Positions 26,430 to 35,183 of a DNA stretch of 64,000 nucleotides are shown here, in pieces. Numbering within the stretch: the first letter of the stretch is position 1; the number at the start of each line of letters is the position of its first letter. A program made the position numbers and the translations under genes. This stretch comes from Desulfovibrionaceae bacterium (lineage in GTDB: Bacteria > Desulfobacterota > Desulfovibrionia > Desulfovibrionales > Desulfovibrionaceae), in assembly GCA_910575755.1 (NCBI GenBank), contig CAJTFO010000001.1:310001-374000 (forward strand), in the 5' to 3' direction. The notes beneath the pieces are model-generated. The model saw only the letters and a list, made by a program, of their open reading frames with translations, was not told the DNA's origin and made no database searches.

Positions 26430-26453
26430 GATTGAAAATGTACATTTTCAATC
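26430..26453. repeat. 24-bp perfect palindrome
   Basis: A perfect palindrome with half-site GATTGAAAATGT lies in the long gap between the GltB-like gene and rimO. A degenerate relative (GATTAAAAATGTAAATTTTC) occurs at 23186-23205 upstream of epsC. It could be a dimeric-regulator operator or an intergenic repeat family. The remaining 26301-26736 shows no gene. Confidence 0.6.
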
Positions 26454-26736
26454 TGTTCGCCGCCGTCATTTCGCGGAAAAAGCCTGGTTTTTCCGCTCAT
26501 TCGGTGCGCTTGTCCACTTGCGCGGCCAACAGGGCAGTTACCTGATTTCATCAGACAACTGCTCTAACAATAAGAGTTTCCGGCGCAGGCGGCGTCATCG
26601 CCACATAACAACGGACTGGCAAACCGCAATTCAGATGTGTGCGCCCTGGGCGCGAACCGGGTGACAAGAGGATGTGGGCGCTGCGGACATGTCTTTGAAC
26701 TTTGACTTTGCAAAAAGCCAAAGTTACCTTGCCTCA

Positions 26737-28068
26737 ATGAATATGCGCATTGTACCAAAAGCCCTGCCGGTCTGGTCCATGAGTCTGGGGTGTCCCAAAA
26801 ATCGGGTGGACAGCGAACGTCTGCTCGGCTCTCTGGGCGTGCCCGTCAAAAGCGTGGCCCAGATGGGCCGGGCGCGTCTGGTTTTCATCAATACCTGCGG
26901 TTTTATCGCCCCGGCCGTGCGCGAGTCCGTGCGGGCCGTGCTGGACGCCGCAAATCGCCTGGCCCGCTGCAAAAACAAGCCTCTGCTGGCCGTGGCCGGC
27001 TGCATGGTGGGCCGCTACGGCGCGCAGGAACTGGCCCGGGAACTGCCGGAGGTGGATCTTTGGCTGCCCACGGCGGAGCTGGCCCACTGGCCGGCACTGC
27101 TGACGCGCGCTCTGAATCTGCCGGAACCTCCCCAAAAAGCGGCGGCTGACGGAAACCGCCTGCTCTCCACCGGGCCGTCCTATGCCTGGCTCAAGATCGG
27201 TGAGGGCTGCCGGCACAACTGCGCCTTCTGTACCATCCCTTCCATCCGCGGTGGCCTGCGCTCCGAAGCGGTTCCGGCCCTGCTGGCCGAGGCCCGCGCC
27301 CTGCTGGCGCGGGGGGTGCGCGAACTGGCGCTGGTGGCTCAGGATGTCACAGCCTGGGGCGGCGATCTGGCGGAGAAAAAGAATCTGCCCTTCCTGCTGG
27401 AAAAGCTGATGGGGCTGGACGGCCTGACCTGGCTGCGCCTGCTCTATCTCTACCCCAGCGGCGTCACGCCGGAGCTGCTGCGCTTCATCAAGCAGGCGGG
27501 CGCGCCCCTGCTGCCCTATCTGGACATCCCCTTGCAGCATGCCCACCCGGATGTGCTGGCCCGCATGGGCCGGCCCTTTGCCGGCGACCCCCGGCGCGTG
27601 CTGGACCGGGTGCGCGACATTCTGCCAGAAGCCGCCGTGCGCACAACCTTCATTGTGGGCTATCCCGGCGAGAGCGAAGCCCATTTTGACAGCCTCTGCC
27701 GTTTTGTGGAGGAAAGTCGCTTCCAGCATCTGGGGGTCTTTGCCTATGAGGCTGAGGAGGGCACTGCGGCCGCCACGCTGCCGGATCAGGCGTCAGACGC
27801 GGTCAAGGAACGCCGCCGCGCCACGCTTATGGAAATTCAGGCGGGCATCAGCGAAAGCCTGCTGGAAACCCAGGTGGGCCGCCGCCTGCCCGTGCTGGTG
27901 GACGCGCCGCATCCCGATTGGCCGGGCCTGCACAGCGGGCGGGTCTGGTTTCAGGCGCCCGAGGTGGACGGCATGACCTATGTCAGCGGCCCCGGCGTCG
28001 CGCCTGGCGCGCTGGTGGAATGTGATATTGTGGAAAATACGGAATATGATCTGACAGCGCTGGCCTGA
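26737..28068 (+). CDS. rimO: Ribosomal protein S12 methylthiotransferase RimO
   Basis: A 443-residue radical SAM methylthiotransferase that modifies Asp88 of ribosomal protein S12. The N-terminal MTTase domain reads SLGCPKNRVDSERLLG and FINTCGFI, with a third cysteine in AVAGC. The radical SAM triad CRHNCAFC lies near residues 158-165, and a C-terminal TRAM domain follows. The start is uncertain: the frame is open to a GTG at 26674 and an ATG at 26689, but none has a convincing ribosome site. I give the ATG at 26737, just before the conserved domain. No neighbour shares its function, but a YcaO protein occurs 20 kb away. Confidence 0.9.
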   Translation: MNMRIVPKALPVWSMSLGCPKNRVDSERLLGSLGVPVKSVAQMGRARLVFINTCGFIAPAVRESVRAVLDAANRLARCKNKPLLAVAGCMVGRYGAQELARELPEVDLWLPTAELAHWPALLTRALNLPEPPQKAAADGNRLLSTGPSYAWLKIGEGCRHNCAFCTIPSIRGGLRSEAVPALLAEARALLARGVRELALVAQDVTAWGGDLAEKKNLPFLLEKLMGLDGLTWLRLLYLYPSGVTPELLRFIKQAGAPLLPYLDIPLQHAHPDVLARMGRPFAGDPRRVLDRVRDILPEAAVRTTFIVGYPGESEAHFDSLCRFVEESRFQHLGVFAYEAEEGTAAATLPDQASDAVKERRRATLMEIQAGISESLLETQVGRRLPVLVDAPHPDWPGLHSGRVWFQAPEVDGMTYVSGPGVAPGALVECDIVENTEYDLTALA

Positions 28069-28120
28069 ATGACCGAGAGGCTGAGCCGCGGCCGTGCTGG
28101 ACAAGGCGCGTTGAAAACTG

Positions 28121-28157
28121 AAATATCCCCGGAGGGGCGGACCCTCCGGGGATATTT
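28121..28157. terminator. Bidirectional terminator between rimO and flagellin
   Basis: A perfect 16-bp stem (AAATATCCCCGGAGGG and its complement) with a 5-base loop. A/T-rich stem ends give terminal T-runs on both strands, serving both convergent genes. Confidence 0.9.
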
Positions 28158-28191
28158 TGTCTATGCGTGCGAAGCACGCCCTCAACCTGGC

Positions 28192-29076
28192 CTAGCCGAT
28201 GAGCTGCATAGCCATCTGCGGCATGCTGTTGGCCTGCGAGAGCATGGCCACAGCGGACTGGGTGAGGATCTGGTTGCGGACAAACTGCGTCATTTCCGTG
28301 GCCACGTCCACGTCAGAAATGCGCGATTCAGCCGCCTGCAGGTTTTCGGCCTGGGTGGTAAGGTTGGAAATGGTGTTTTCCAGACGGTTTTGCAACGCGC
28401 CCAGATGCGCCCGGATCTTGTCCTTGGAAACCACAGCATTGTTCAGACCCACCAGAGCCTTCTGCGCGGCTTCCTGGGTGGAAACCGTGTAGGCGTCGGA
28501 CTTAGTGGAAGCCTGATTGCCCACGCCCAGAGCCGAGGCGGTGCTCGTGCCGATCTGGATGTAGTAATAGTCTTCCGCCGAGTCGTTGGCCGTGCCGAAG
28601 TGTACCTTCAGCTTGCCGGTGGAGGTCATCTTGCCGCCGTCATGCGTGCTGCTGGAGAGGTTGCCGTCCAGCAGCTTGATGCCGTTGAAGTCCGTGGCAT
28701 TGGCGATTCGGGTAATTTCCGAGGCCATGGCCTGATATTCGGATTCAATCATCAGACGCTGCGTGGAATCGTAGGTGCCGGTGGCCGCCTGTTCAGCCAG
28801 TTCCTTCATGCGGACCAGCTTTTCGTCGATGATGCCCAGGGCACCGTCGGCGGTCTGAATGAGGGAAATGGCGTCGTTGGCGTTGCGCACACCCTGCTGC
28901 AGAGCCGCGATATCAGTACGCATCAGTTCGCGGATCGCCAGACCGGCGGCGTCGTCAGCCGCGGAATTGACGCGCAGGCCCGAGGACAGGCGCTGGGTCG
29001 AGGTCTGCAAGTTGCCGTAGTGGCTGGTCAGGGTGTTGGAGACGTTGGTGGCCATTTGGTTGTGATTGATATACAT
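28192..29076 (-). CDS. Flagellin
   Basis: A 294-residue flagellin. The N-terminal D0/D1 domain (MYINHNQMATNVSNTL, SSGLRVNSAADDAAGLAI, GALGIIDEKLVRMKELAEQA) and the C-terminal D1/D0 domain (GALQNRLENTISNL, SRISDVDVATEMTQFVRNQI, ending AMQLIG) are complete. Between them is a short variable D2/D3 region (residues 140-200), so the filament surface is small. The ATG follows an exact AGGAGG-like site (GGAGGAATG). No flagellar assembly gene is adjacent, so it is a stand-alone transcription unit, consistent with a late-class flagellar promoter. Confidence 0.93.
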   Translation of the reverse strand: MYINHNQMATNVSNTLTSHYGNLQTSTQRLSSGLRVNSAADDAAGLAIRELMRTDIAALQQGVRNANDAISLIQTADGALGIIDEKLVRMKELAEQAATGTYDSTQRLMIESEYQAMASEITRIANATDFNGIKLLDGNLSSSTHDGGKMTSTGKLKVHFGTANDSAEDYYYIQIGTSTASALGVGNQASTKSDAYTVSTQEAAQKALVGLNNAVVSKDKIRAHLGALQNRLENTISNLTTQAENLQAAESRISDVDVATEMTQFVRNQILTQSAVAMLSQANSMPQMAMQLIG

Positions 29077-29203
29077 GACATTCCTCCATGAATGTGCTGT
29101 CTGCCCGGCGGTGCACTATGCACGCCCGCTTCCTTGCGGACTGCCGCCGCACAATGCCTGCGTTCACAGGGTTTAAATTGTTGTTGCCGATAGCCTGCCT
29201 GTT

Positions 29204-29230
29204 CTTTCGGCATATTATCCGAAAGCATTA
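29204..29230 (-). promoter_or_regulatory. Candidate sigma-28 promoter of the flagellin gene
   Basis: On the minus strand TAAT, 15 bases, then GCCGAAAG, compared with the FliA consensus TAAA-N15-GCCGATAA (9 of 12 positions). It lies about 130 bp before the flagellin ATG. The spacing is exact, but two half-site mismatches leave this as a prediction. Confidence 0.45.
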
Positions 29231-29350
29231 GGGCCTGACCTCTGCTTTCAAGGGGATACCCTTGTTTTCCCCTGACTCGTGGCGCCAGAGGGGCAAAAAC
29301 TGCCTGAAAACCTGCATTTACAATGAAGCATGATCCGTGCCAAAGCAAAG

Positions 29351-29400
29351 GTCGGAAGTCCGACGCGGCGCCGTGTGGCCGCGCGCGGCCGGCAGTTGAA
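29351..29400. other. Structured intergenic motif (copy 1), upstream of hsp20
   Basis: GTCGGAAGTCCGACGCGGCG, then a GC-rich palindromic stretch and CAGTTGAAC. The first part can fold as GTCGG-AAGT-CCGAC. A closely similar sequence occurs at 51184-51212, also followed by a GC hairpin and AGTTG. The gap 29077-29475 holds no gene. Whether it is an RNA element or an intergenic repeat is not known. Confidence 0.4.
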
Positions 29401-29475
29401 CTTTTCAACAGCCTATTGACGGCATAAAACGGATGATTATTCATGAGATAGAACGATTTTCACAGGAGAATTGCC

Positions 29476-30006
29476 ATGAATGATATGCTGCGTTTTTCCC
29501 CCTGTCGCTGGTTTGCCCCTCGCGAGAGCGCGTCCCGTGGGAATAATCTGCCGACAGCCCCGCGCGACGAAATAGACAGTTTTTTCCAGACCATGTTCCA
29601 CGGAATGGTGACGCCGTGGGAAGCCATGAATGCGTTTCTGCCCTTCCGGCGGCATCAGCGCGCCGAGGCCGGTATTCTGCCCAGCCTGGATCTGACCGGC
29701 GATGAGAAAGCCTACGCCCTGAGCGTGGAGCTGCCCGGCGTGGAGCCGCAGAACGTCAGGCTGGAAGTGCGCGACACGGCCCTGATCATTGCCGGCGAGA
29801 AAAAGCACGAGCGCGCCAATGACAAGGAAAACTGCCATGTGCTGGAGCGGGCCTACGGCTCCTTCCAGCGAGTCCTGGCCCTGCCGGATGACGCGGATGT
29901 GGACGCCATCACGGCGACGCACAAAAACGGGGTGCTGCATGTGGCCATTCCGCGCAAGGCCGCTGTCCAGCCTCAGGTCAAAACCATTGAAATAACCAGG
30001 GAATAA
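29476..30006 (+). CDS. Small heat-shock protein, Hsp20 family
   Basis: A 176-residue alpha-crystallin-type chaperone that holds unfolding proteins. The alpha-crystallin domain runs from about residue 72 (PSLDLTGDEKAYALSVELPG) to the end, with AIIAGEKKHE-like strands and the C-terminal GVLHVAIPRKA. A disordered N-terminal arm precedes it. AGGAG stands 8 bases before the ATG. A TTGACG element at 29414 with TATTCA 16 bases on may be a sigma-70-like promoter; no CIRCE or clear sigma-32 box is seen. It stands alone with a terminator shared with gap. Confidence 0.9.
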   Translation: MNDMLRFSPCRWFAPRESASRGNNLPTAPRDEIDSFFQTMFHGMVTPWEAMNAFLPFRRHQRAEAGILPSLDLTGDEKAYALSVELPGVEPQNVRLEVRDTALIIAGEKKHERANDKENCHVLERAYGSFQRVLALPDDADVDAITATHKNGVLHVAIPRKAAVQPQVKTIEITRE

Positions 30007-30166
30007 TGCCTCCACACGGGCCATGCGCCCCGCCAGTCCGCTTCTGGTCCGCCTGACAGGGAGCAGGCCGGAAGCGGACCTGGCAAGCATGTGAGAAAAA
30101 ATCCGCTTTTTCCGGTTCGCGGCAGGCAAAATTTTCCTCTTTGCCCTGCCTGTCGTCATGCGGCAT

Positions 30167-30207
30167 GTGAAAAGCCCCGCCTGTCCACGACAGGCGGGGC
30201 TTTTCAC
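30167..30207. terminator. Bidirectional terminator between hsp20 and gap
   Basis: A perfect stem of about 18 bp (GTGAAAAGCCCCGCCTGTC and complement) around CAC/GA, with A- and T-rich ends on both strands. Confidence 0.92.
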
Positions 30208-30225
30208 ATAAAAACGGGGCCTGGA

Positions 30226-31227
30226 TCAGAAGTCCTTGCCCACCATGCGCAGAAGACGCAGCAACTGGTTGGTGAAACCGGCCTCGTTATCATACCAGAT
30301 GAGCAGCTTGACCATGCTTTTGTCCAGCACCTGGGTGGACAGGGCGTCCACCACGCCACCGTAGGTGCTGCCCCTGTAATCAATGGAAACCAGGGGTTCC
30401 TCGGAAAAGCCCATGTTGTCGCGCAGCGCGCCCTGGCTGGCCGCCTTGAGCGCCGCGTTGACAGCCTCGGCGTCGCAGGGTTTTTCCACTTCACAGGTCA
30501 GATCGACCAATGAGCCGTCAAAGGTGGGCACGCGCACGGACATGCCGTTGATTCTGCCCGCCAGTTCCGGCATGACCACGCCCACGGCCTTGGCCGCGCC
30601 TGTACTGGACGGAACCATAGAGACCCCCGCGGCGCGACCGCGCCGCCAGTCCTTGTGCGAACCGTCCAGAATGCGCTGGCTCATGGTGTAGGAATGGATG
30701 GTGGTCATCAGGCCGTGACGGAAGCCGAAGTTCTCATGGATGACCTTGACAGCCGGGGCCAGGCAGTTGGTGGTGCAGGAGGCGGCGGAGAGAATGAAGT
30801 GTCTGGCCGGGTCGTAGACATCATGGTTGACGCCCATGACGATCATGGCGTCCACTCCCTTGCCCGGCGCGGAGATGACCACTTTTCTGGCGCCGCAGTC
30901 CAGATGCCGGGCGAGGCCCTCGCGATCCTTGATGGCGCCCGTGGTTTCCACAACCAGGCTCACGCCCAGACGCTCCCATTCCCATTCGCCGGCCTTGCAG
31001 CGCGTCACCGCGATATGGCGACCGTTGACGATAATGCCCTTGTCATCGTGCCCTACCTCACCGGCAAACACTCCGTAGGTGGAGTCGTACTTGAACAGAT
31101 AGGCCAGAGCGGCGTTATCCGCGCGGGCGTTGACGGCCGTGATCTGAAGTTCCTGATCGTCAGCCAGCAGGCGCAGCAGGTAACGACCGATGCGACCGAA
31201 GCCGTTCATTCCCAGTCTGACGGGCAT
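30226..31227 (-). CDS. gap: Glyceraldehyde-3-phosphate dehydrogenase
   Basis: A 333-residue NAD-dependent GAPDH converting glyceraldehyde-3-phosphate to 1,3-bisphosphoglycerate. The Rossmann start MPVRLGMNGFGRIGRYLLR, the catalytic cysteine in SAASCTTNCLAP, HSYTMSQRILDGSH and the C-terminal WYDNEAGFTNQLLR are all present. The frame is open far upstream, but the ATG at 31227 is preceded by AAGGAG at 8 bases and starts the conserved fold. It lies 26 bp after the aldolase gene, which it probably shares a transcript with, linking two consecutive glycolytic steps. Confidence 0.95.
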   Translation of the reverse strand: MPVRLGMNGFGRIGRYLLRLLADDQELQITAVNARADNAALAYLFKYDSTYGVFAGEVGHDDKGIIVNGRHIAVTRCKAGEWEWERLGVSLVVETTGAIKDREGLARHLDCGARKVVISAPGKGVDAMIVMGVNHDVYDPARHFILSAASCTTNCLAPAVKVIHENFGFRHGLMTTIHSYTMSQRILDGSHKDWRRGRAAGVSMVPSSTGAAKAVGVVMPELAGRINGMSVRVPTFDGSLVDLTCEVEKPCDAEAVNAALKAASQGALRDNMGFSEEPLVSIDYRGSTYGGVVDALSTQVLDKSMVKLLIWYDNEAGFTNQLLRLLRMVGKDF

Positions 31228-31253
31228 GCTTGCACTCCTTGTGTGCGAAAGGG

Positions 31254-32180
31254 TTATGCTTTGCCGGAAGATCCCATGACGTTGCGGATCTTGTGCGCCA
31301 CCATGTTTCTGACGGCCTCGCGGGCCGGAGCCAGATAGGCGCGCGGGTCGAACTGTTCCGGACGCTCGCTCAGGAACTGGCGGATGGAGGCGGTCAGCGC
31401 CAGGCGGATGTCCGTATCCACATTGATCTTGCACACGCCCATGCCCGCGGCCTTGCGCAGCATCTCTTCAGGCACGCCCCTTGCGCCGCCCACCTGGCCG
31501 CCATACTGATTGCACAGCTCCACAAATTCCTGCGGCACGCTGGAAGCCCCGTGCAGCACCAGCGGATATTCGGGCAGCAGGGCGCTGATGGCCTCCAGGC
31601 GTGTGAAATCCAGTTTGGCCTCGCCCTTGAACTTGTAAGCGCCGTGGCTGGTGCCGATGGCCACAGCCAGAGAGTCGCAGCCCGTGCGGCGGACAAAGTC
31701 CACGGCTTCGTCGGGGTCGGTATAGACATGCTCGGCGGAACTGACGTGCTCTTCCACACCGGCCAGCTTGCCCAGCTCGGCTTCCACCCAGACGCCCCTG
31801 GGGTGGGCGTAGTCCACCACCTGTTTGGTCAGGGCGATATTTTCTTCATAGGGCAGATGCGAACCGTCGATCATCACCGAGGTGAAGCCGCCGTCAATGC
31901 AGTCTTTGCACATCTCAAAACTGGGGCCGTGGTCCAGATGCACCACCACGGGCACGGAAGGATCTTCGGCCAGGGCGGCCTCCACCAGCTTCATGATGTA
32001 GGTTTGCCCCGCGTATTTGCGGGCCCCGGCCGACACCTGAAGAATCACCGGGGATTTCTCCTCCGAGGCGGCCCGCATGATGCCCTGGACAATTTCCATG
32101 TTGTTGACGTTGAACGCGCCCACGGCGTAGTGCCCGGCGTAGGCGGCGGCAAACATTTCTCTGGGGCCCATAAGAGGCAT
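31254..32180 (-). CDS. fba: Class II fructose-bisphosphate aldolase
   Basis: A 308-residue zinc aldolase splitting fructose-1,6-bisphosphate. It shows the zinc His pair in VVVHLDHGPSFEMCK, GFTSVMIDGSHLPYEEN, VEAELGKLAGVE, and the C-terminal LVLHGASSVP and KINVDTDIRLA. The ATG is preceded by CAGGAGGAAG. Same-strand gap follows 26 bp downstream, so the two form a glycolysis operon. Sequence is conventional for the class IIA/B enzymes of Deltaproteobacteria. Confidence 0.95.
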   Translation of the reverse strand: MPLMGPREMFAAAYAGHYAVGAFNVNNMEIVQGIMRAASEEKSPVILQVSAGARKYAGQTYIMKLVEAALAEDPSVPVVVHLDHGPSFEMCKDCIDGGFTSVMIDGSHLPYEENIALTKQVVDYAHPRGVWVEAELGKLAGVEEHVSSAEHVYTDPDEAVDFVRRTGCDSLAVAIGTSHGAYKFKGEAKLDFTRLEAISALLPEYPLVLHGASSVPQEFVELCNQYGGQVGGARGVPEEMLRKAAGMGVCKINVDTDIRLALTASIRQFLSERPEQFDPRAYLAPAREAVRNMVAHKIRNVMGSSGKA

Positions 32181-32576
32181 GGCTTCCTCCTGTCTGACTT
32201 GCGGTATGGCCGCGGAAGTCGCAGCGGCCGGAAAATGGTTTCAACCGTCACATATCCCATATGGGGAAAAAGCGCAAAGGGGAAGGCCATGCGTCACAGG
32301 GCTGACGCGTCTGATGTGAGCTTTGCGCCGGTTACTGGCTTATCTTCACAAGAAGACGCCATCATGCCCAAAAAAGGGATCACGGTTTTCACCGTACCCC
32401 CTGGAAAGCGGAATGCCTTGTTTTTTTGATGAATCCTGCGCGAAAGCCCATATGAAGCGTTTACGGGGAGGCCTCGCGGAGGGACTCGTTGCCATGCAAG
32501 TGCCCCTCCTGGACACTGGAAAACAGTGACGATGCTTTTTTCAATTCGTCCTGATGGAAGTAGTCATGTGAACTGA

Positions 32577-32808
32577 ATAGTATCGTCAAATTATAAAAAG
32601 TTTGCTATAATCCCTTCACGGCATCCGAGGAGGGACTATGCAAGCTCATCGCAGGCACGATATTTCTGATCGAAGTGAAGAATGCCTTTTTACATCTCAA
32701 AAGGTGGCGTGGAATTGCGACCCGTATGCAAAAACAAGCGATTCTTTTCTTGCTGCCGTCCAAATCAGATGCATGTCGTTATGGGCTGCAATAATTTGAC
32801 GACACTAT
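32577..32808 (+). mobile_element. IS5-type element reduced to its ends (copy B)
   Basis: About 232 bp with both ends preserved: ATAGTATCGTCAAAT at the left and ATTTGACGACACTAT at the right. The left end carries the same start MQAHRRHDISDR as copy A. The middle is deleted. The right part reads KRWRGIATR, then after a one-base loss AKTSDSFLAAVQIR and CMSLWAAII-stop, the C-terminus typical of IS5 transposases. It cannot encode a transposase and could move only with help from a full copy. The upstream gap 32181-32576 holds no gene I can support. Confidence 0.8.
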
Positions 32809-32818
32809 CTAATGCCTA

Positions 32819-33940
32819 ATTGCAAAAATAAGGATATGAATATATGGTGCTTCCAAAACGGGAGCGGTTATGGCGCGAACAGCACGAGAAGTCACTTGTT
32901 CAGGCGAAGAGGAACGTATTTTAAACAACATTGCGAGTAGCCGTACAGCGTCTTTTTCTGAAGTCCTACGGGCAAAAATTATCCTTTACTGTCTTCAGGG
33001 AATGCCGCTGTCCCATATTGCAAAAAAACTTGATGTCAGCCTAACAATGGTAACTCGCTGGAGGAACCGTTTTATCGAGTCAGGCAGTAAAGGACTTGTT
33101 GATCTTCATCGCAAGGGACGCCCTTCAGTTTACACTGAAAAATTCCGAGAAGACGTATTAAGAACCTTGGAATCCGCTCCTCCAATTGGGTATGGACAAT
33201 GGACAGGATCCTTGCTTGCTCAAAAATTGCAGGTCTCAAAACACGCTGTATGGCGTTTCCTCAGAGAGCAACGAATAAGTTTGGCGCGCAAGCGCAGCTG
33301 GTGTATAAGTACAGACCCGGAGTTTACATCAAAAGCGGCTGATGTCGTTGGGCTGTATCTCGCTCCTCCAGAGAATGCTTTCGTGATCTGTGTTGATGAA
33401 AAGCCAAATATACAGGCACTGGAACGACGGACAGGTTATGCGGTAACCTCAGACAATAAACTTGTTCATGGTTTTGAAGATAGATACAAGCGTAATGGAA
33501 CATTAAATTTGTTTGCGGCATTAGAAGTGGCAAGTGGAATAATCCATACGAAATCAACGGAAAGCAGTCAGAAAACAAAAAAGGGATTCAGAAATTTTTT
33601 GGAGGAAGTCTTGGCTGACCTGCCTGAATCCGCAGAATTTCATATTATTGTCGACAATCACGCTATTCATAAAAGACATGAGGCATGGCTCGAAAGCCAT
33701 GCAAATGTATTCTTTCATTATACACCAACCTATGCGAGTTGGCTGAACATGGTTGAAATCTGGTTTGGAATACTGACCCGTCAATCGTTACGCGGAGCAA
33801 GTTTTTCCAGTACACAGGCTCTCAGTGAACATATCGCGGCTTTTGTTGAGGCATATAACCAAGATGCGCAGCCATTTGTCTGGAGAAAAAGAGAAGTCAA
33901 GGGATGCCAACTTAGAAATAATGCGCGAAACTTTTGCAAT
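32819..33940 (+). mobile_element. Intact IS630-family insertion sequence
   Basis: Element of about 1122 bp with ends ATTGCAAAA (left) and TTTTGCAAT (right), flanked on both sides by TA, the usual IS630 target duplication. It encodes one complete transposase. The stop codon TAG at 33941 is made from the flanking TA plus the next base, so the frame is closed by the target. Confidence 0.88.
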
Positions 33941-33943
33941 TAG
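32870..33943 (+). CDS. IS630-family transposase
   Basis: A 357-residue DDE transposase. The N-terminal part contains a helix-turn-helix (LSHIAKKLDVSLTMVTRWRN) and a second winged-helix domain (GQWTGSLLAQKLQVSKHAVW). The catalytic domain has VICVDEKPNIQALERR (first Asp), HIIVDNHAIHK (second Asp) and SWLNMVEIWFGILTRQ (Glu). All residues and length match complete IS630-type enzymes, so it should be active. The start ATG follows a purine-rich stretch (GGAGCGGTT). Confidence 0.93.
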   Translation: MARTAREVTCSGEEERILNNIASSRTASFSEVLRAKIILYCLQGMPLSHIAKKLDVSLTMVTRWRNRFIESGSKGLVDLHRKGRPSVYTEKFREDVLRTLESAPPIGYGQWTGSLLAQKLQVSKHAVWRFLREQRISLARKRSWCISTDPEFTSKAADVVGLYLAPPENAFVICVDEKPNIQALERRTGYAVTSDNKLVHGFEDRYKRNGTLNLFAALEVASGIIHTKSTESSQKTKKGFRNFLEEVLADLPESAEFHIIVDNHAIHKRHEAWLESHANVFFHYTPTYASWLNMVEIWFGILTRQSLRGASFSSTQALSEHIAAFVEAYNQDAQPFVWRKREVKGCQLRNNARNFCN

Positions 33944-33966
33944 ACAAGAGTGGTGGGGAACTTCCC

Positions 33967-34079
33967 TGACGGCCAGTCGGCCCTGATGCTGGTCGCGGCT
34001 CGACTGAGATACCTCTCAGGGAAGAAATGGGGACTGGAACGGTATATCAACATGAAAACTTTCGGTGAACTCGACTGAG
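33967..34079 (+). pseudogene. C-terminal remnant of a Mutator/IS256-type transposase
   Basis: A frame of about 36 codons reads FPDGQSALMLVAARLR, then YLSGKKWGLERYINMKTF to a TGA. This is the usual end of IS256 (Mutator)-family transposases. Nothing upstream matches, since the IS630 ends just before it. It is debris. Identification is from recall of the motif and not from a search. Confidence 0.55.
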
Positions 34080-34105
34080 GGAAGCATCTAACCGATTGAG
34101 GCATT

Positions 34106-34471
34106 CTATGTGCGAAAAATTCTGGACGTTACCAATGATATCCCGAATTTTCGTAAAATTAGATCTCTGACACGGGATAGAGTCCAGACGGCTCCTGGAT
34201 AGCCGAAATGTTCAGCGCCAAGCGCCAGGAGTTTGCGTAGTTCATCTTTTTGTTCTTGCGAAAGCCGACATGGATTTTTTGTGATTTTCCGATAACGAAG
34301 AGCTTCAAGCCCTTTATCCCGATATGCGGAAAGCCATTGGCTTACGGCACCTCTGGTAACATTAAGCGCTCGTGCGATGGCAGCCTGCTTCATACCGCTT
34401 TCAAAAAGTTCCACTGCCCGCAATCGCCTGTACTCCCGAACGTTTTTTGCTTTGCTGCTTGGTAGTTCCAT
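34106..34471 (-). pseudogene. N-terminal remnant of an IS630-type transposase
   Basis: A 121-codon frame starting MELPSSKAKNVREYRRLRAV, with a helix-turn-helix (KQAAIARALNVTRGAVSQWL) and a second winged-helix domain (YPGAVWTLSRVRDLILRKFG). The DDE catalytic domain is missing. The downstream edge (near 34106) abuts the IS256 remnant, so later insertions or deletions removed the rest. A different subtype from the intact IS630 nearby. Confidence 0.65.
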
Positions 34472-34553
34472 GCCATGCAGTGTACCAGTTTTGCTAAACA
34501 TTGTTTAGTAAAAATTTGGAAGATCAGTAATTGCAGTCGTTTTTTTAGGTCCT

Positions 34554-34799
34554 TTGCTGCTTGGTTACTTCCATAAGCCTTTTTCATTGGCAGTTTTGAT
34601 TAATTCCATTTATCTTCCGGCTGGAATCTATCTTCCAAGACTTCTTGAAGACAGGATAGCCAAAAAAGTTGATACACTTGATCATTTATTGATTGTTATT
34701 TATCTGGCCTGCACTGGATTTGTTATTGGAGCAATAATGTTGTATACGGGAAAGATCATGAGGCACGTTGTCAACGCAGTAATTGCCTGGAGAAAATAG
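34554..34799 (+). pseudogene. Fragment of an unknown membrane protein
   Basis: An AT-rich 81-codon frame with two hydrophobic stretches (PFSLAVLINSIYLPAGIYL and LLIVIYLACTGFVIGAIML). It starts at a TTG without a ribosome site, so it is likely the C-terminal end of a gene broken by the neighbouring insertion sequences. I cannot name the parent family. The rest of 34500-35183 shows no gene; a hairpin with GGCGCTTTTTGC arms lies at 35028-35077. Confidence 0.3.
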
Positions 34800-35183
34800 A
34801 TATCCATACTGTGAGCGCGTAATGAAATTACCGATCATAGTATCGCGACTTTTCCCCGCAAAGGCACGCTTATTTGTCGCAAGCAAGCGCTGTGTCCAAG
34901 CCCAGGCTGGAAACTTGTTTCGCCGTTAAGCGGCAAATCCAAGCGATTATGACAATTTGATATTATTGGATGTTTTAAAATTTGCACTCTAAACTTTATT
35001 TTGTTGTTGTCACTGGCAAGGAAAAAGGCGCTTTTTGCGCGTAGCGTACCGGGTACATGAGCGGCAAAAAGCGCCAGATGCCGCAGCCAGCGTCGGAAAG
35101 CCCGGTTTTTACGGGGCATCACGACAAATTACTGGCTGCCAGAACTCAAATCAGATGCGGCAGTCCGGGAGGATGTCGCAGCC

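Noticed and set aside
29170-29197. TTTAAAT...GCCGATAG on the + strand near the flagellin gene as a sigma-28 promoter
   Set aside because: The spacing between the half-sites is only 8 bases and it faces away from the flagellin gene.
34835-35122. 95-codon reverse frame
   Set aside because: No domain, no ribosome site, and it includes a hairpin-forming GGCGCTTTTTGC region; not convincing as a gene.
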